This document shows positions 25,401 through 33,859 of a stretch of 64,000 nucleotides of DNA, piece after piece; position 1 is the first letter of the stretch, and every line of letters starts with the position of its first letter. Origin of the DNA: Chlamydiae bacterium RIFCSPLOWO2_12_FULL_49_12 (GTDB taxonomy: Bacteria; Chlamydiota; Chlamydiia; Chlamydiales; Rhabdochlamydiaceae); assembly GCA_001796315.1 (NCBI GenBank), contig MGME01000011.1:1-64000 (forward strand). Direction: 5' to 3'. A program made the translations under genes and the position numbers. Below the pieces are notes generated by a model, which worked only from the letters and a program-made list of their open reading frames with translations, was not told where the DNA came from and did not search any database.

Positions 25401-26243
25401 ATGGTCGGAGCCGGCGCTCAAAGAGAGTTGGAAGCTCTCTTTGGAGAGGAGTCCTTTGAGCTGAAGGTCCAACGTCTCTCCGATTCCTTCCAATAACACT
25501 CCCTTGAGGCGGGGATACTTCCAGGCAAGAAGGTAATCGATTCCGGAGATGGGAAGCTGTCGCGCCTTGGCGTCGATTTCAATCTCGTCGTCCGGATTTA
25601 AGCGTGCAGTGAGGTTGAGGTTTCCCAAGTGATTGTTTTGAGAGGTTTGGCAAGAGAGAGAGAGCTCTTGGGGACGGGAGAACGAGGGAAGGAAGAGATG
25701 GGCGGAAAGATCGAGAAATTGAATCTTTTCTCCATTGGAAAGAGTTGCAAAAAGAGCTCCTTTTTCGATGCGCACTCTTCCTTTGAAGGGAAAGGGAGAA
25801 CGCTCTGCAAAAGTTTTTAAAAGCTTATTTGAAGGGAGCGCATGGGGAAGGGAGGAGCTTTTGCTCGTCGAGCGGACAAAAGAAAGCTCTTCTGTTTTGT
25901 TCTCGTTTTGCACAGCGTGGAGCGCAAGGCAAGGCTCTGAGATGACGAGTTCGTTGACATTTTTTTTCTTCAAACAAAGAGAGAAAAGGTTGGTGGATAG
26001 ATGGATTTTTCGAACGCTTAAGAAAAGACCGGAGGAAGCATCTTCAATACATAGACCTTCAATGACTTGAGGGCCGAGCCAAGATAAGGAAAGAGAAGAG
26101 AAGGTGATCTTTCTTTCATTCTGATTGATTAAATAAAGAAGAGCTCTTTTTCCAGGATTTGTAGAAAGAAGAGCGGGAAGAGAGAAAATGAAGAGAGAGA
26201 AAAGAAGTACGATTGCAAAGGCGGAACGAAAAAGCCATTTCAT
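22407..26243 (-). CDS. very large AsmA/TamB-like protein
   Basis: A 1278-residue protein with an N-terminal membrane anchor (residues 5-26) and the AsmA-like start of bridge-type lipid transfer proteins (ITFSSLSLSWLGPQVIEGL, then repeated beta-strand segments). The C-terminus has an AsmA-like block (LTLGLTKP-like region before residue 1200), then a Pro/Lys-rich charged tail (about 1225-1278) ending in an amphipathic helix. The fold expected is a long beta-groove carrying lipid through the periplasm, as in AsmA, YhdP and TamB. Sequence identity to any named member is too low to pick one. It overlaps the preceding Nudix gene by four bases (ATGA), so the two are probably one transcript. Confidence 0.72.
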   Translation of the reverse strand: MKWLFRSAFAIVLLFSLFIFSLPALLSTNPGKRALLYLINQNERKITFSSLSLSWLGPQVIEGLCIEDASSGLFLSVRKIHLSTNLFSLCLKKKNVNELVISEPCLALHAVQNENKTEELSFVRSTSKSSSLPHALPSNKLLKTFAERSPFPFKGRVRIEKGALFATLSNGEKIQFLDLSAHLFLPSFSRPQELSLSCQTSQNNHLGNLNLTARLNPDDEIEIDAKARQLPISGIDYLLAWKYPRLKGVLLEGIGETLDLQLKGLLSKESFQLSLSAGSDHLIAEMHTKQEKGTISFLSPATLSLSLTPDLMHTLLALSNLPDLSFHSGAELHLQIPAFTLPLTSQGIRFQESGLEAHLSLSPTSFTLPKRDQTLSLKEFKAVILSKNLKELISGAFRIKLSYLQDEASVDLDGEWKEFSSGQLTAHIDRFPLALLDKKHYVSLLLGNSLSGELLSTWAPEETLLRFHFRTPYLTFPQTSLTLNQSMTLDNPVTLSYRPPEQLFDFIRARSSLYVTTPAPLTLSIEELKIPLGEEWKSLQCKGELSARNLLFLPPILKEGISLPELTARLEASSLEKMRIEIESSLLQTELFASLSPSLSSLDFKKPVHLKYLITDPLLSFLSFHPLLNPQLETPALCDVTLDPFSIPLNTSSLPPLLFKGEGRVDELKLKNPRLTAFSTLDGIGFTFLADQKNSKFLFDLSTKSKIEGKQSGTIALSLQCAPLFSSQAVHLTGKCELSHLKVQVLEDLFGIKDPLLPVLGPTLNLVCEAASKDEEAHFLLDMQSENLKASTSFLVNKKKELQSEAPTKIEWKVTKEGFAFLHEMLKKERPPFTLDKTAILKCSVSRFYLPLNLDLATLEGEVLLDSLSLEEGLILNQLKARVDKKSGAPIKLSLEGKSQPQGDLNLTATFNHLVNDEGRFSLDTVGTEIETEVRQFPTPFVDLFFKALSKTPLHLTTLLGEKINASLRAHLKNCSGALHLNFHSDRAKASLEGQLQDGILTLTAPVHAQFQMTQDLSKLFLKKANPLKISSFTSKDPITVQISDKGFSLPLYPLKLNQLNLPEARLELGKIACESRGNLKTVLKLLKSSKLSHDQQLELWFTPIDLKIYQGVVHLQRTDILLADSLQIALWGVIDLSNDSVKMILGLTKPCLERAFSLKNLPPDYVLQLPLTGTTRDASLNKVAATAKIATLLAWREAFKEKEKGSLWGDLLGTVASLPDKDNPAPPSKNPLPWDQKQPSPKKPKKQVASKNQQKAQEIDKPKKNRNPLKEFFKAIK

Positions 26244-26806
26244 TTCGTTGTCCTCAAAAGACGTGCATATTTTAAGACGCCGACAAGAGTTTTTGCATCA
26301 GAGATTTCATTGCTATCGATTAAGCTCAAAGCCTTTTTAAGGCTCAAAGGCAAGAGATCGATGGCTTCATCCTCGTCAGCCGGAAGAGGGGATAATTTGA
26401 GATCTTTTGCTAGAAAGAAGTGAAGATATTCTGTGCAAAATCCCGGCGTGCTGAAGATCCCGCCAAAGGTAATGAGCTCCTTAGCTCTGTAGCCGGTCTC
26501 TTCCTGCAGTTCTTTTTGCGCCCGTTCTTTCAGGGTGTCGCCCTCTTCGAGAACTCCTGCAGGCAGTTCGATAAGGATTTTGCCCGCGGCTCTTCTGTAC
26601 TGTTGGATGAAAAGTATTTTCTCTTTATTTAAAAGAGGGATGAGGACGACAGCTGCTGTATGGACGACGGTTTCGCGCACTCTCGTCCTATTCCGGGGAA
26701 GGTGCAACGTCTCTTTTTTAACGGAAAAGCGCTTTCCCTCAAAGGGCCATAGGGTCTTAACTTGCGCAAGCAATTCTTCCTTTTCCTGCTCTTTTGCTCT
26801 CTCCAC
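26240..26806 (-). CDS. Nudix hydrolase, ADP-sugar pyrophosphatase-like
   Basis: A 188-residue Nudix-fold hydrolase of the type that cleaves ADP-ribose and related nucleotide sugars. The Nudix box is recognisable as G-VLEEG-D-TLKERAQ-KELQEETGY (about 101-123); relative to the consensus the first Glu is Asp and the Arg is Lys, conservative changes that probably keep metal binding. The leader FFSVKKETLHLP-like beta region and the ending are as in NudF-type enzymes. It starts an operon with the large AsmA-like gene (4-base overlap). Exact substrate unknown. Confidence 0.85.
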   Translation of the reverse strand: MERAKEQEKEELLAQVKTLWPFEGKRFSVKKETLHLPRNRTRVRETVVHTAAVVLIPLLNKEKILFIQQYRRAAGKILIELPAGVLEEGDTLKERAQKELQEETGYRAKELITFGGIFSTPGFCTEYLHFFLAKDLKLSPLPADEDEAIDLLPLSLKKALSLIDSNEISDAKTLVGVLKYARLLRTTK

Positions 26807-26876
26807 GATTGGACTCTCGCATTTTCTTCTGTTTTAAGCAGGATATCCTAGCTGGGAATTTTTCTGATCCGCTTCT

Positions 26877-28769
26877 TCATTTTTTTTCTTCCGTAGGCCT
26901 AAACTCGAGAACCCTGTCAACGAGTTCTTGGGTCAATTCAGCTTGAATCCCTGCCTTCATTGCCTGCGAACGAATGGCGTTTTTCAGTTCGGGAATCAAG
27001 AAATAGTTCAAAAGAAAAAAACGCTTTAAGGAGGACTTGTCTCTTGGGGAAAGAAGAGAGTCTTTTTGAATGTGCTTGACTTTTCTTATTTCTTGGTGCA
27101 TCGCAGCTTTTGATTGAACGAAAAGATCCTGTGTGCGGCGTAAGACGGAGATGTTTGCTTTTTCATTGTGCAGGATGACTTGTTCAGCATCCACCCTGTC
27201 CTTTAGCTCTTTTATGGCTTTTTCTCTCTCTGTAGCACGGGAAGAATATCCGCTATCAAGCACTCCTTTGGAAATCAGCAATTCCAAGTTCTCTTGGTTC
27301 TCGCTGGCTTTGGAGCGGGGGGACGCTATCAGCTGGCGGATGCATTTTGAGATAAGGATATGCATGCCGTGCGGCTGCGGATGATCCGGAAACTTCTTTG
27401 TTGCCTCATCATAGAGGTGTTTTAGAACTTTTTCATCGCATAAGAGCTGAGGGGCTTCTTGATTGACGATCTGATGTAAAAATCTCATGCAGTCGGATTC
27501 GCCCATGCTCTCTACGAGGTTCTTCTCAAAACGCCTATCCAAAGGCTCCCTGGGTTGAATATACTTCGCATATTCCTTATCGGTCGTGATGGCAATGACA
27601 TGGCGCAAATCTCCCGTTTTATCTAAGGCCATTTTGAAAAGGTCGGCAAGAAAAGAGCTCTGTTCATCGTTGCCAACGTTGTGAAACTCTTCAAAAATCA
27701 AGACGATGTCATCGCGGTGCCGCCCCATCGCCTTTCCAATTTGTTTCAAGATCTTTTCAGCTCCATAACTCTGTGCCTTAGCTCTTAGTTGCGAGGTGTC
27801 GTAACAAAAGATCCGTTTTCCTTGAAGCTCAGGATAATCTCCGCGGTAAGCGGCATGTGCAAAGCCATTTTTAATCTCCGATTTTCCGATTCCAGAGGGG
27901 CCGTAGAGAAGGACATGGAGATGTGTCTTTTCGCCTCTGATGAGTTCTTCGGAGATGAGATCGTTGTAGTACGATCTTTCATAAGGGTGCGGCAACTTCC
28001 CTTCAGTAATGAGTTTCGTCAGATTTTCGGGAGCATAAGGTAACGTGTCGGGGAGAGGTTTTAAATATTTTTGATAAATGGAATTGAAAACAAAAAGAAA
28101 AATCAAAAGAGATGAAGCGATGATTCCGCCCGTTGCAGCGCCCAAAATTGCCACGGACGTTGCAGAAAGAGAAGAGAGCATCATGAAAAGAAATTGTAAT
28201 TTTTGCAGCCTAAACCCTGCTTCCCAGTCATGTTCCAGAGGATCAAAAAAGTCGGCGATGCCGAAAGCTAAAAGAACGGTATCCATCACATGGATGGAGC
28301 CATTCCAGAGATTTTCAAGGAAGTTGTAGACATTGAAGGATGTCGTCTTTTCTCCTGCATATTTATGAAAATAGTCGGAAAAGGGCACTTTGGATTGTGC
28401 CGCCTCCACAGCATTTGTGAAGTCTTGAGGAAACCATGTTGCCAAGGCTTTTTCGAGTTGATTAAAATCGAGAAGGTCTCCGAGTCGCTCTAAGCTTTTC
28501 AGAGGGATGGGCCTCATCGTTTCCTCTGCAACTTTTTTTAAAACCAGCCCCAACTCTTTGGGATCCATCTCGGAAAGTCGGGAAACGATGGGATGTTGCT
28601 TCCATCGGAAAAAAGTCCATGCCGAGAAGCCTTCAGGTTGTAAACCCTTGATGACGTCCTTGGCAAGTTGAGTGATCCGCTCATCGGTCTTAGGTTCCCA
28701 AGCGCCGGCCGCATCTCCTGCTGGCAAAGAGAACGATGGAGGATTCAAATTTAAAGCAGCGGTTGCCAT
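26877..28769 (-). CDS. membrane-anchored AAA+ ATPase
   Basis: A 630-residue protein combining a helical N-terminal region (1-185), two adjacent membrane helices (about 192-211 and 213-231) and one AAA+ module. Walker A is GPSGIGKS (290-297), Walker B IVLIFEE (355-361), a sensor-1-like AITTD lies at 393-397, and a ClpB-like arginine-finger string DRRFE is at 411-415. The C-terminal ~150 residues are coiled-coil rich. The AAA core resembles the ClpA/ClpB D1-type fold, but there is no second AAA ring, no Clp N-domain and no protease domain. I do not know a named family with this order. A strong promoter lies upstream (28800-28829). Confidence 0.8.
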   Translation of the reverse strand: MATAALNLNPPSFSLPAGDAAGAWEPKTDERITQLAKDVIKGLQPEGFSAWTFFRWKQHPIVSRLSEMDPKELGLVLKKVAEETMRPIPLKSLERLGDLLDFNQLEKALATWFPQDFTNAVEAAQSKVPFSDYFHKYAGEKTTSFNVYNFLENLWNGSIHVMDTVLLAFGIADFFDPLEHDWEAGFRLQKLQFLFMMLSSLSATSVAILGAATGGIIASSLLIFLFVFNSIYQKYLKPLPDTLPYAPENLTKLITEGKLPHPYERSYYNDLISEELIRGEKTHLHVLLYGPSGIGKSEIKNGFAHAAYRGDYPELQGKRIFCYDTSQLRAKAQSYGAEKILKQIGKAMGRHRDDIVLIFEEFHNVGNDEQSSFLADLFKMALDKTGDLRHVIAITTDKEYAKYIQPREPLDRRFEKNLVESMGESDCMRFLHQIVNQEAPQLLCDEKVLKHLYDEATKKFPDHPQPHGMHILISKCIRQLIASPRSKASENQENLELLISKGVLDSGYSSRATEREKAIKELKDRVDAEQVILHNEKANISVLRRTQDLFVQSKAAMHQEIRKVKHIQKDSLLSPRDKSSLKRFFLLNYFLIPELKNAIRSQAMKAGIQAELTQELVDRVLEFRPTEEKK

Positions 28770-28799
28770 TATGGCCTCATTTTATGAAAAAAGAAAATA

Positions 28800-28829
28800 A
28801 TAATAGATCAACTTGTATATAATCGTCAA
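28800..28829 (-). promoter_or_regulatory. putative promoter for the AAA+ ATPase gene
   Basis: On the minus strand TTGACG (28829-28824) and TATTAT (28805-28800) are 18 bases apart in an AT-rich stretch 30 bases before the ATG at 28769. A GAGG ribosome-binding site lies just before the start. Confidence 0.5.
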
Positions 28830-28843
28830 TTGAAAAGGCGAGT

Positions 28844-30676
28844 TTATTCGACTGTGACGGACTTTGCTAAATTGCGGGGTTTGTCGATCTCTCTTCCCAG
28901 GAGGGCGGCGATCTCATAGGCAAAGAGCTGCGTGGCGACGGTATAAGGGATGGGAGCGAGTTCATCGCGCGTTGCGGGGAGATAGAGGACGTCTTGGGCG
29001 ATCTCTTTGATTTGGGACGCATCTTTTGGGACGAAGGCCAGGATGGTTGCTCCTCGCGCTTTGGTCTCTAAGAGGTTGCTGATGCTCTTTTCATAAGTTC
29101 TCTTATTTCCGCACATGCCGATGACGGCCAGCTGGGAGTCGATCAGGGCGATGGGTCCATGCTTCATCTCTCCGGAAGGGTAGCCGCTGGCAAAGAGATA
29201 GGAGATCTCTTTGAGTTTTAGAGCAGCTTCCAGGCTAGTGGCAAACATGTAATGGCGCCCTAAAAAGAAGAAGTGATTGAATGTGGAGTATTTTTTTGCA
29301 AGCCGTTGAATCTCTCCTCTTTGATTTAAGACCTCTTGAACGACTTGAGGGAGAGCTGCCAGTTCGTAAAGAAAGTTTTTCCCTTCCTCTTTACTCAGGT
29401 GTTTCAAGCGGGCCATCATAAGGGCAAAGAGGGAAAGGACGGCCAACTGGCTGGTGAACGCCTTGGTGGAACAGACGCTGATTTCCGGTCCTGCCCTTAA
29501 GAGGAGCGTGGAATCGGCCTCTCGGGTCAAAGTGGAGTGGGGTGCGTTGCAAATCCCTAATACCTTGGCTCCTTTTCTCTTGACTTCCCGCATGGCGGCA
29601 AGGGTGTCTAGAGTCTCTCCCGACTGGCTGATGGCGATGACCAGCGTGTTTTCGGAGATTAAGGGGTTTTTGTAGCGGAATTCCGATGCGATCTCAGCTT
29701 GGGTGGGGATGCGCGCCATCTCTTCAAAGAGGGAAGCGGCGATGCATCCTGCATGAAAAGAGGTGCCGCAGGCTAAGATGAGAATCCGATTTATCCCCAA
29801 AAGCTCTTTGGAGGAGAAGGACAAATTCTCAAACTCCGCTGTGCCATAGCCTTCGATCATGCGATTGTGCAGGGCTTGCTGGAGAGTTTTTGGCTGCTCC
29901 ATGATCTCTTTGAGCATGAAGTGGGCAAATCCTCCTTTGGAAATCTTCTGTTTGGAAAGAAATAAGTGCTCGACGGGTTTCTCAACCTGGGCGGAGTCGG
30001 GATTGAAGACGTCGATCTTGTCCGTCTTAATGCATGCCACTTCGCCGCTTTTGAGAAAGATGACATCGAGGTCTTTCCCCTGAAAGGCTTGAGGGTCGGA
30101 AGAGACGAAGACTTCTTTTCGTAAACAATTCTTGCCGATGCAAAGGGGATTTTCTTTGGCGGCGGCGATGATGGTTCCGGGGTGGTCTTTGTGGATCAGG
30201 CAGATTGCCCAAAACCCCCGAAGGAGAGTAAGCGCTTGTTGGACGGCAGAGAGAAGATCGCCCTTGTAAAAATGGGAGACGAGATGCGAAATCACTTCCG
30301 TATCCGTATCTGAAGAAAAGAGAGTTCCCTCTTTCTGGAGCCTTTCTTTGAGTTCAAAGTGGTTTTCGATGATGCCGTTGTGCACGACGGCGATCTTTTT
30401 CTCGCTGTCGAAGTGAGGGTGGGCGTTATCGCGGCTCGGTTTGCCATGGGTTGCCCAGCGCGTATGGGCGATTGCGAGATCGAGCTTCAGCGGTCTTTTT
30501 GTTAAGGTCTTTTCTAAGACGGCGACTCTTCCCTCTTCCTTGCAGGCCACAAGGGCTTGATTGGAGATGCCGGCAATACCGGCCGAGTCATACCCGCGGT
30601 ATTCGAGGGACTTTAATCCGCTTAGGCAGACTTTTGTAGAGTCCTGAGGGCCGATATATCCAAAAATTCCACACAT
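28844..30676 (-). CDS. glmS: glutamine-fructose-6-phosphate aminotransferase (isomerising)
   Basis: A 610-residue enzyme making glucosamine-6-phosphate from fructose-6-phosphate and glutamine, the first step toward peptidoglycan and lipopolysaccharide amino sugars. The N-terminal glutaminase domain begins MCGIFGYIG with the processed catalytic Cys2 and holds HTRWATHGKPS and NAHPH. Two SIS isomerase domains follow, with ACGTSFHAG, SQSGETLDTL and the C-terminal LAKSVTVE. The length matches E. coli GlmS (609). The start is MCGIF, as required for activity. The stop lies 74 bases from the AAA+ gene's start; the downstream promoter for that gene falls in this gap. Confidence 0.97.
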   Translation of the reverse strand: MCGIFGYIGPQDSTKVCLSGLKSLEYRGYDSAGIAGISNQALVACKEEGRVAVLEKTLTKRPLKLDLAIAHTRWATHGKPSRDNAHPHFDSEKKIAVVHNGIIENHFELKERLQKEGTLFSSDTDTEVISHLVSHFYKGDLLSAVQQALTLLRGFWAICLIHKDHPGTIIAAAKENPLCIGKNCLRKEVFVSSDPQAFQGKDLDVIFLKSGEVACIKTDKIDVFNPDSAQVEKPVEHLFLSKQKISKGGFAHFMLKEIMEQPKTLQQALHNRMIEGYGTAEFENLSFSSKELLGINRILILACGTSFHAGCIAASLFEEMARIPTQAEIASEFRYKNPLISENTLVIAISQSGETLDTLAAMREVKRKGAKVLGICNAPHSTLTREADSTLLLRAGPEISVCSTKAFTSQLAVLSLFALMMARLKHLSKEEGKNFLYELAALPQVVQEVLNQRGEIQRLAKKYSTFNHFFFLGRHYMFATSLEAALKLKEISYLFASGYPSGEMKHGPIALIDSQLAVIGMCGNKRTYEKSISNLLETKARGATILAFVPKDASQIKEIAQDVLYLPATRDELAPIPYTVATQLFAYEIAALLGREIDKPRNLAKSVTVE

Positions 30677-30685
30677 GACCTTACC

Positions 30686-31441
30686 TTATTTCAAGACTAT
30701 GTTTAGAAGCATCAGAAAGAGAGGAAACTCTTTGCGTGCCCGGTTTTCACTCTGCGCTCTTTTGCCTCGGCTTTCCTTTCCGCTGCACCATTCTTCCATT
30801 GAGGCGATAACAAAACCGGCTTCCTGCAGCCATCTCCCATAATAAGAGAGAGGATAATGGAAGGAGTGGGTTATTTCCGAGGATTTCTTAGAGGGATGCG
30901 TCTTGATCGGGATGGTCATCGCTGACATATAACGATCGATGCGGCGGTACTGCAAGCTCTTTGCTTCATCCATTCCCCAGCTGGATTGTCGGGGAATGCG
31001 AAAACAGGGGTGGTTTAGCACAAGGATGAGTTTTCCCTCTTTTTTGAGGTGACGCGCCGCATTTTTTAAGACCTGGCCGGGAGAAGAGATGTTCTGAAGG
31101 GACAAAATGAGAGCGGCATGTGTAAAATCTCTTTTTTCAAGCTCAAGCGGCTGTGACAGATCGTGGACCGCAAAGCTCCCTCGAGGGCCCTTCCCTTGCG
31201 CCGCTTGAATTAGCGACGTTGAGGCGTCGATTCCGACATAGTGGACCCAGGAAGGAAGATGGCGAGCCAGGACTCCTTCCCCGCAGCCTAAATCGAGAAG
31301 CGAAGGAGCCTCCTCCTTTTTGAGATTGAGAAGGCGTAGAACCCCTGGAAGAATGATCTCGCGATGGTAAAAATGACCCTCGCTTCCCACAAGCGAGTCA
31401 TACCAGGGTGAGACGCTCTCCCAACCTCTTTTTTTTTCCAT
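30686..31441 (-). CDS. class I SAM-dependent methyltransferase
   Basis: A 251-residue methyltransferase. Motif I is LLDLGCGEGVLARHLP (about 44-59), an acidic GIDAS follows for the SAM ribose, and the core continues with a LSLQNIS segment and VLNHPCFRIP after the fifth strand. Substrate is not predictable; the PRQSSWG segment after the core is typical of small-molecule or ubiquinone-type enzymes but not diagnostic. It lies between glmS and the antiporter gene, with gaps of 9 and 4 bases, suggesting an operon of antiporter, methyltransferase and glmS on the minus strand. Confidence 0.82.
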   Translation of the reverse strand: MEKKRGWESVSPWYDSLVGSEGHFYHREIILPGVLRLLNLKKEEAPSLLDLGCGEGVLARHLPSWVHYVGIDASTSLIQAAQGKGPRGSFAVHDLSQPLELEKRDFTHAALILSLQNISSPGQVLKNAARHLKKEGKLILVLNHPCFRIPRQSSWGMDEAKSLQYRRIDRYMSAMTIPIKTHPSKKSSEITHSFHYPLSYYGRWLQEAGFVIASMEEWCSGKESRGKRAQSENRARKEFPLFLMLLNIVLK

Positions 31442-31445
31442 CCCT

Positions 31446-32849
31446 TTATACGCTCCAAGCGGGCTTCTTAAACCAAAGGATCATCGAGGGAGCCAAGCAT
31501 CCCAAAAGGACGCCGAGGATCAAAAAGAGCGAATAGGCAAGTTCATTGCCCGTCTGGATCTGTTCGGGAGGAAGGAAACCGAAAAGAAAGGTCAGAATCG
31601 CGCCTAAAAGCCCGACGCCGGCCACCAGCCACATCCCGAAGTTTCCTCCAGGAATCCTGTAGGCTCTCTCCACTTCCGGTCTTTTATACCTCAGTTTGAT
31701 TGCAGCTGCAAACATCAGGATATACATGACAAGGTAGAGGTTTGCTGCGAGCACGGTCGAGATCCAATAGACGCTGTTGACGGAGGGAAGAAGAATGAAG
31801 AGGAAGGAAAAGAGAGTGACAATCCCTGCTTGCAGAAGAAGGAGATTGACAGGCATGCCGCGGCGGTTTACCTTCCGCAAGGCGGGAGGCAGGTCTCCGC
31901 TCATCGCAGCGGCGAGCAGGCCCTTGGTGGGCCCGACGAGCCAAGTGCTCATGGTCCCCATAGCTCCTATCATTACCAAAAAGGCCATGACGGGAATGAG
32001 ACTTTTGAGGTTGTAGGCTTCCATAAAGGTGGTAAAGGCTTGAAGTGTTCCTGCCGCCAGGCTGATCTCTTGTTGAGGGACGACCATGGCAATGGCAAGG
32101 ACTCCCAGAGCCGAAAGTCCCAGAATGGTGATCACGGAGAGGAGAATGGCTTTGGGATAGTCCCGTTTGGGATGTTTGACGTCATTGGCGTGCACCGCGG
32201 CCATCTCCATGCCGCCCAAGGTGAGTAGAATGCCCGTAAAGATAGCCAGGTCTTTGGGATGGGTCATCCTGGGAAAAAATGAGGAGAGGGTAAAGGTGAT
32301 GTGGATCTCCCGGCCCTCCACGAGCCAAAGAATGCCCAGCCCCACGATGATGAGTGCGGGGAGATAGGTTCCGCAAAAGGCGCCGATCGTGCTGATCCAC
32401 CCGGAGGTGCGCATCCCTGTGAAATTGATGAACGTCATAGCCCAGAAAATGGCGATCACCACGCCGACCATATAGAAAGGATTTTCAGCAAGTTTAGGAT
32501 CAAAGAGATAGGCCATGGTTCCTGCGATGAAAGAGAGGACGGTGGGGTACCAAAAGACATTTTCAATCCACAAGACCCAGACGGCAAGAAAGCCGACTCG
32601 GTGGCCGAACGCCTCCTTGACCCAGACAAAGATCCCGCCCGCCTTGGGCCATCCGGTTGCCAGCTCCGCGGCGATCAATGAGACGGGGATTAAAAAGATG
32701 ACGCCGGCCAGGAGAAGATAAAAGAGGGAAGAGAAGCCGTATTCTGCCGTCAGGGGCCAGTTTTTTACGCTGCCCACGGCGGCAACGTTGATCATGAGCA
32801 ACATAAAGATGCTGATGGTGCGGGGTAGTTTTTTCGATTTTTCTTCCAT
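31446..32849 (-). CDS. APC-family amino acid antiporter (GadC-like)
   Basis: A 467-residue transporter with 12 membrane helices. The opening SIFMLLMINVAAVGSVKNWP with LTAEYGFSSLFYLLL is characteristic of the glutamate/GABA antiporter branch (GadC/YcaM) of the APC superfamily, and ELATGWPKAGGIFVWVKEAFG is the conserved helix 2-3 region. Chlamydiae carry members of this group that exchange amino acids with the host; substrate here is not identified. The membrane-facing residues look intact and no truncation is seen. It is divergent from the 2-hydroxyacid dehydrogenase gene with 56 bases between starts. Confidence 0.87.
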   Translation of the reverse strand: MEEKSKKLPRTISIFMLLMINVAAVGSVKNWPLTAEYGFSSLFYLLLAGVIFLIPVSLIAAELATGWPKAGGIFVWVKEAFGHRVGFLAVWVLWIENVFWYPTVLSFIAGTMAYLFDPKLAENPFYMVGVVIAIFWAMTFINFTGMRTSGWISTIGAFCGTYLPALIIVGLGILWLVEGREIHITFTLSSFFPRMTHPKDLAIFTGILLTLGGMEMAAVHANDVKHPKRDYPKAILLSVITILGLSALGVLAIAMVVPQQEISLAAGTLQAFTTFMEAYNLKSLIPVMAFLVMIGAMGTMSTWLVGPTKGLLAAAMSGDLPPALRKVNRRGMPVNLLLLQAGIVTLFSFLFILLPSVNSVYWISTVLAANLYLVMYILMFAAAIKLRYKRPEVERAYRIPGGNFGMWLVAGVGLLGAILTFLFGFLPPEQIQTGNELAYSLFLILGVLLGCLAPSMILWFKKPAWSV

Positions 32850-32905
32850 GGAAAAATATGGTAGTCTAGCGCTCTTCTAATCCGCAAGCGGAAAGGAGCG
32901 GCAAG

Positions 32906-33859
32906 ATGGTAAAAATTTTTATCACAAGAAGACTTCCTCCCGTCGCAAAAACTCTTCTTAGCGCGCATTTTCAAGTGGAGGAGAGCCAAAAAGAGGGTTC
33001 GCTGGATCCTCACGAACTGCTTGAGGCTGTTCAGAAATACGACGCTCTTCTCTGTACTTTGGCCGACGTCTTTACGCGCGATCTTTTGGATAAGACCTCA
33101 CGCCTCTCTGCCCTCTCGAACTATGCGATCGGATTGGATAACATTGACCTGGAAGCTGCCAAAAAGAGGGGAGTGGCCGTCTACAACCTCCCTGATGTAG
33201 TGACCCACAGCACGGCGGATTTGACCTTTGCCCTCATCCTCTCCTTTATCAGAAAGGTCCCCGAGGCCAGAGTCTTTGTCCAAGAAGGCAAGTGGGAAGG
33301 ATGGAGTCCCGATCTTTTCTTGGGAGAAGAGCTTTTCGGAAAGTGTTTTGGGATCATGGGGTTTGGTAAGACAGGGCGCGCAGTGGCAAAGAGAGCCTTG
33401 GGATTTGGCCTAAAGGTCAAGATCTATCATTACCGTCCCCTGGACTTTACCGAGGAAGAAAAGAGAGTCTATACTCAGGTGAGTTTCGATGAGCTGCTGG
33501 AAGAGGCCGATTACCTCTCTCTCCACCTTCCCTTGAAGGAAGGGACGCGCTTTCTCATCGATCGTCGAGCTTTTGAGCGGATGAAGCGGCGTCCCCTCCT
33601 CATCAACATGGCGCGAGGTGCCGTCGTTCACACTGATGATCTCGTTTTGGCCTTAAAGAAAAAAGAGGTGCGCGGCGCTCTCCTTGATGTCGTCTATCCC
33701 GAGCCCATTTCCCACCGCCACCCTCTTACTCAGTTTGAAAACTGCGTCATCGTACCCCATATCGGATCGGCTACAGTAGAGTGCCGCCACAGGATGGCCA
33801 AGGTCGCTGCCGAAAACCTCATCCGCCATTTTTGCATACCGGGAGCTCTTCCCACTTAG
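32906..33859 (+). CDS. D-isomer-specific 2-hydroxyacid dehydrogenase
   Basis: A 317-residue NAD(P)-dependent dehydrogenase of the SerA/GyaR/CtBP family. The Rossmann motif GIMGFGKTGRAVAKR (about 150-164) is followed by the catalytic set: Arg in INMARGAVV, Glu in VVYPEP and His in PHIGSAT. Length and layout match glyoxylate/hydroxypyruvate reductases and short 3-phosphoglycerate dehydrogenases. The specific substrate is uncertain. A palindromic TCCGCAAGCGGA and an AAAGGAG ribosome-binding site precede the ATG at 32906. Its 3' end overlaps umuC by 41 bases on the opposite strand. Confidence 0.87.
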   Translation: MVKIFITRRLPPVAKTLLSAHFQVEESQKEGSLDPHELLEAVQKYDALLCTLADVFTRDLLDKTSRLSALSNYAIGLDNIDLEAAKKRGVAVYNLPDVVTHSTADLTFALILSFIRKVPEARVFVQEGKWEGWSPDLFLGEELFGKCFGIMGFGKTGRAVAKRALGFGLKVKIYHYRPLDFTEEEKRVYTQVSFDELLEEADYLSLHLPLKEGTRFLIDRRAFERMKRRPLLINMARGAVVHTDDLVLALKKKEVRGALLDVVYPEPISHRHPLTQFENCVIVPHIGSATVECRHRMAKVAAENLIRHFCIPGALPT

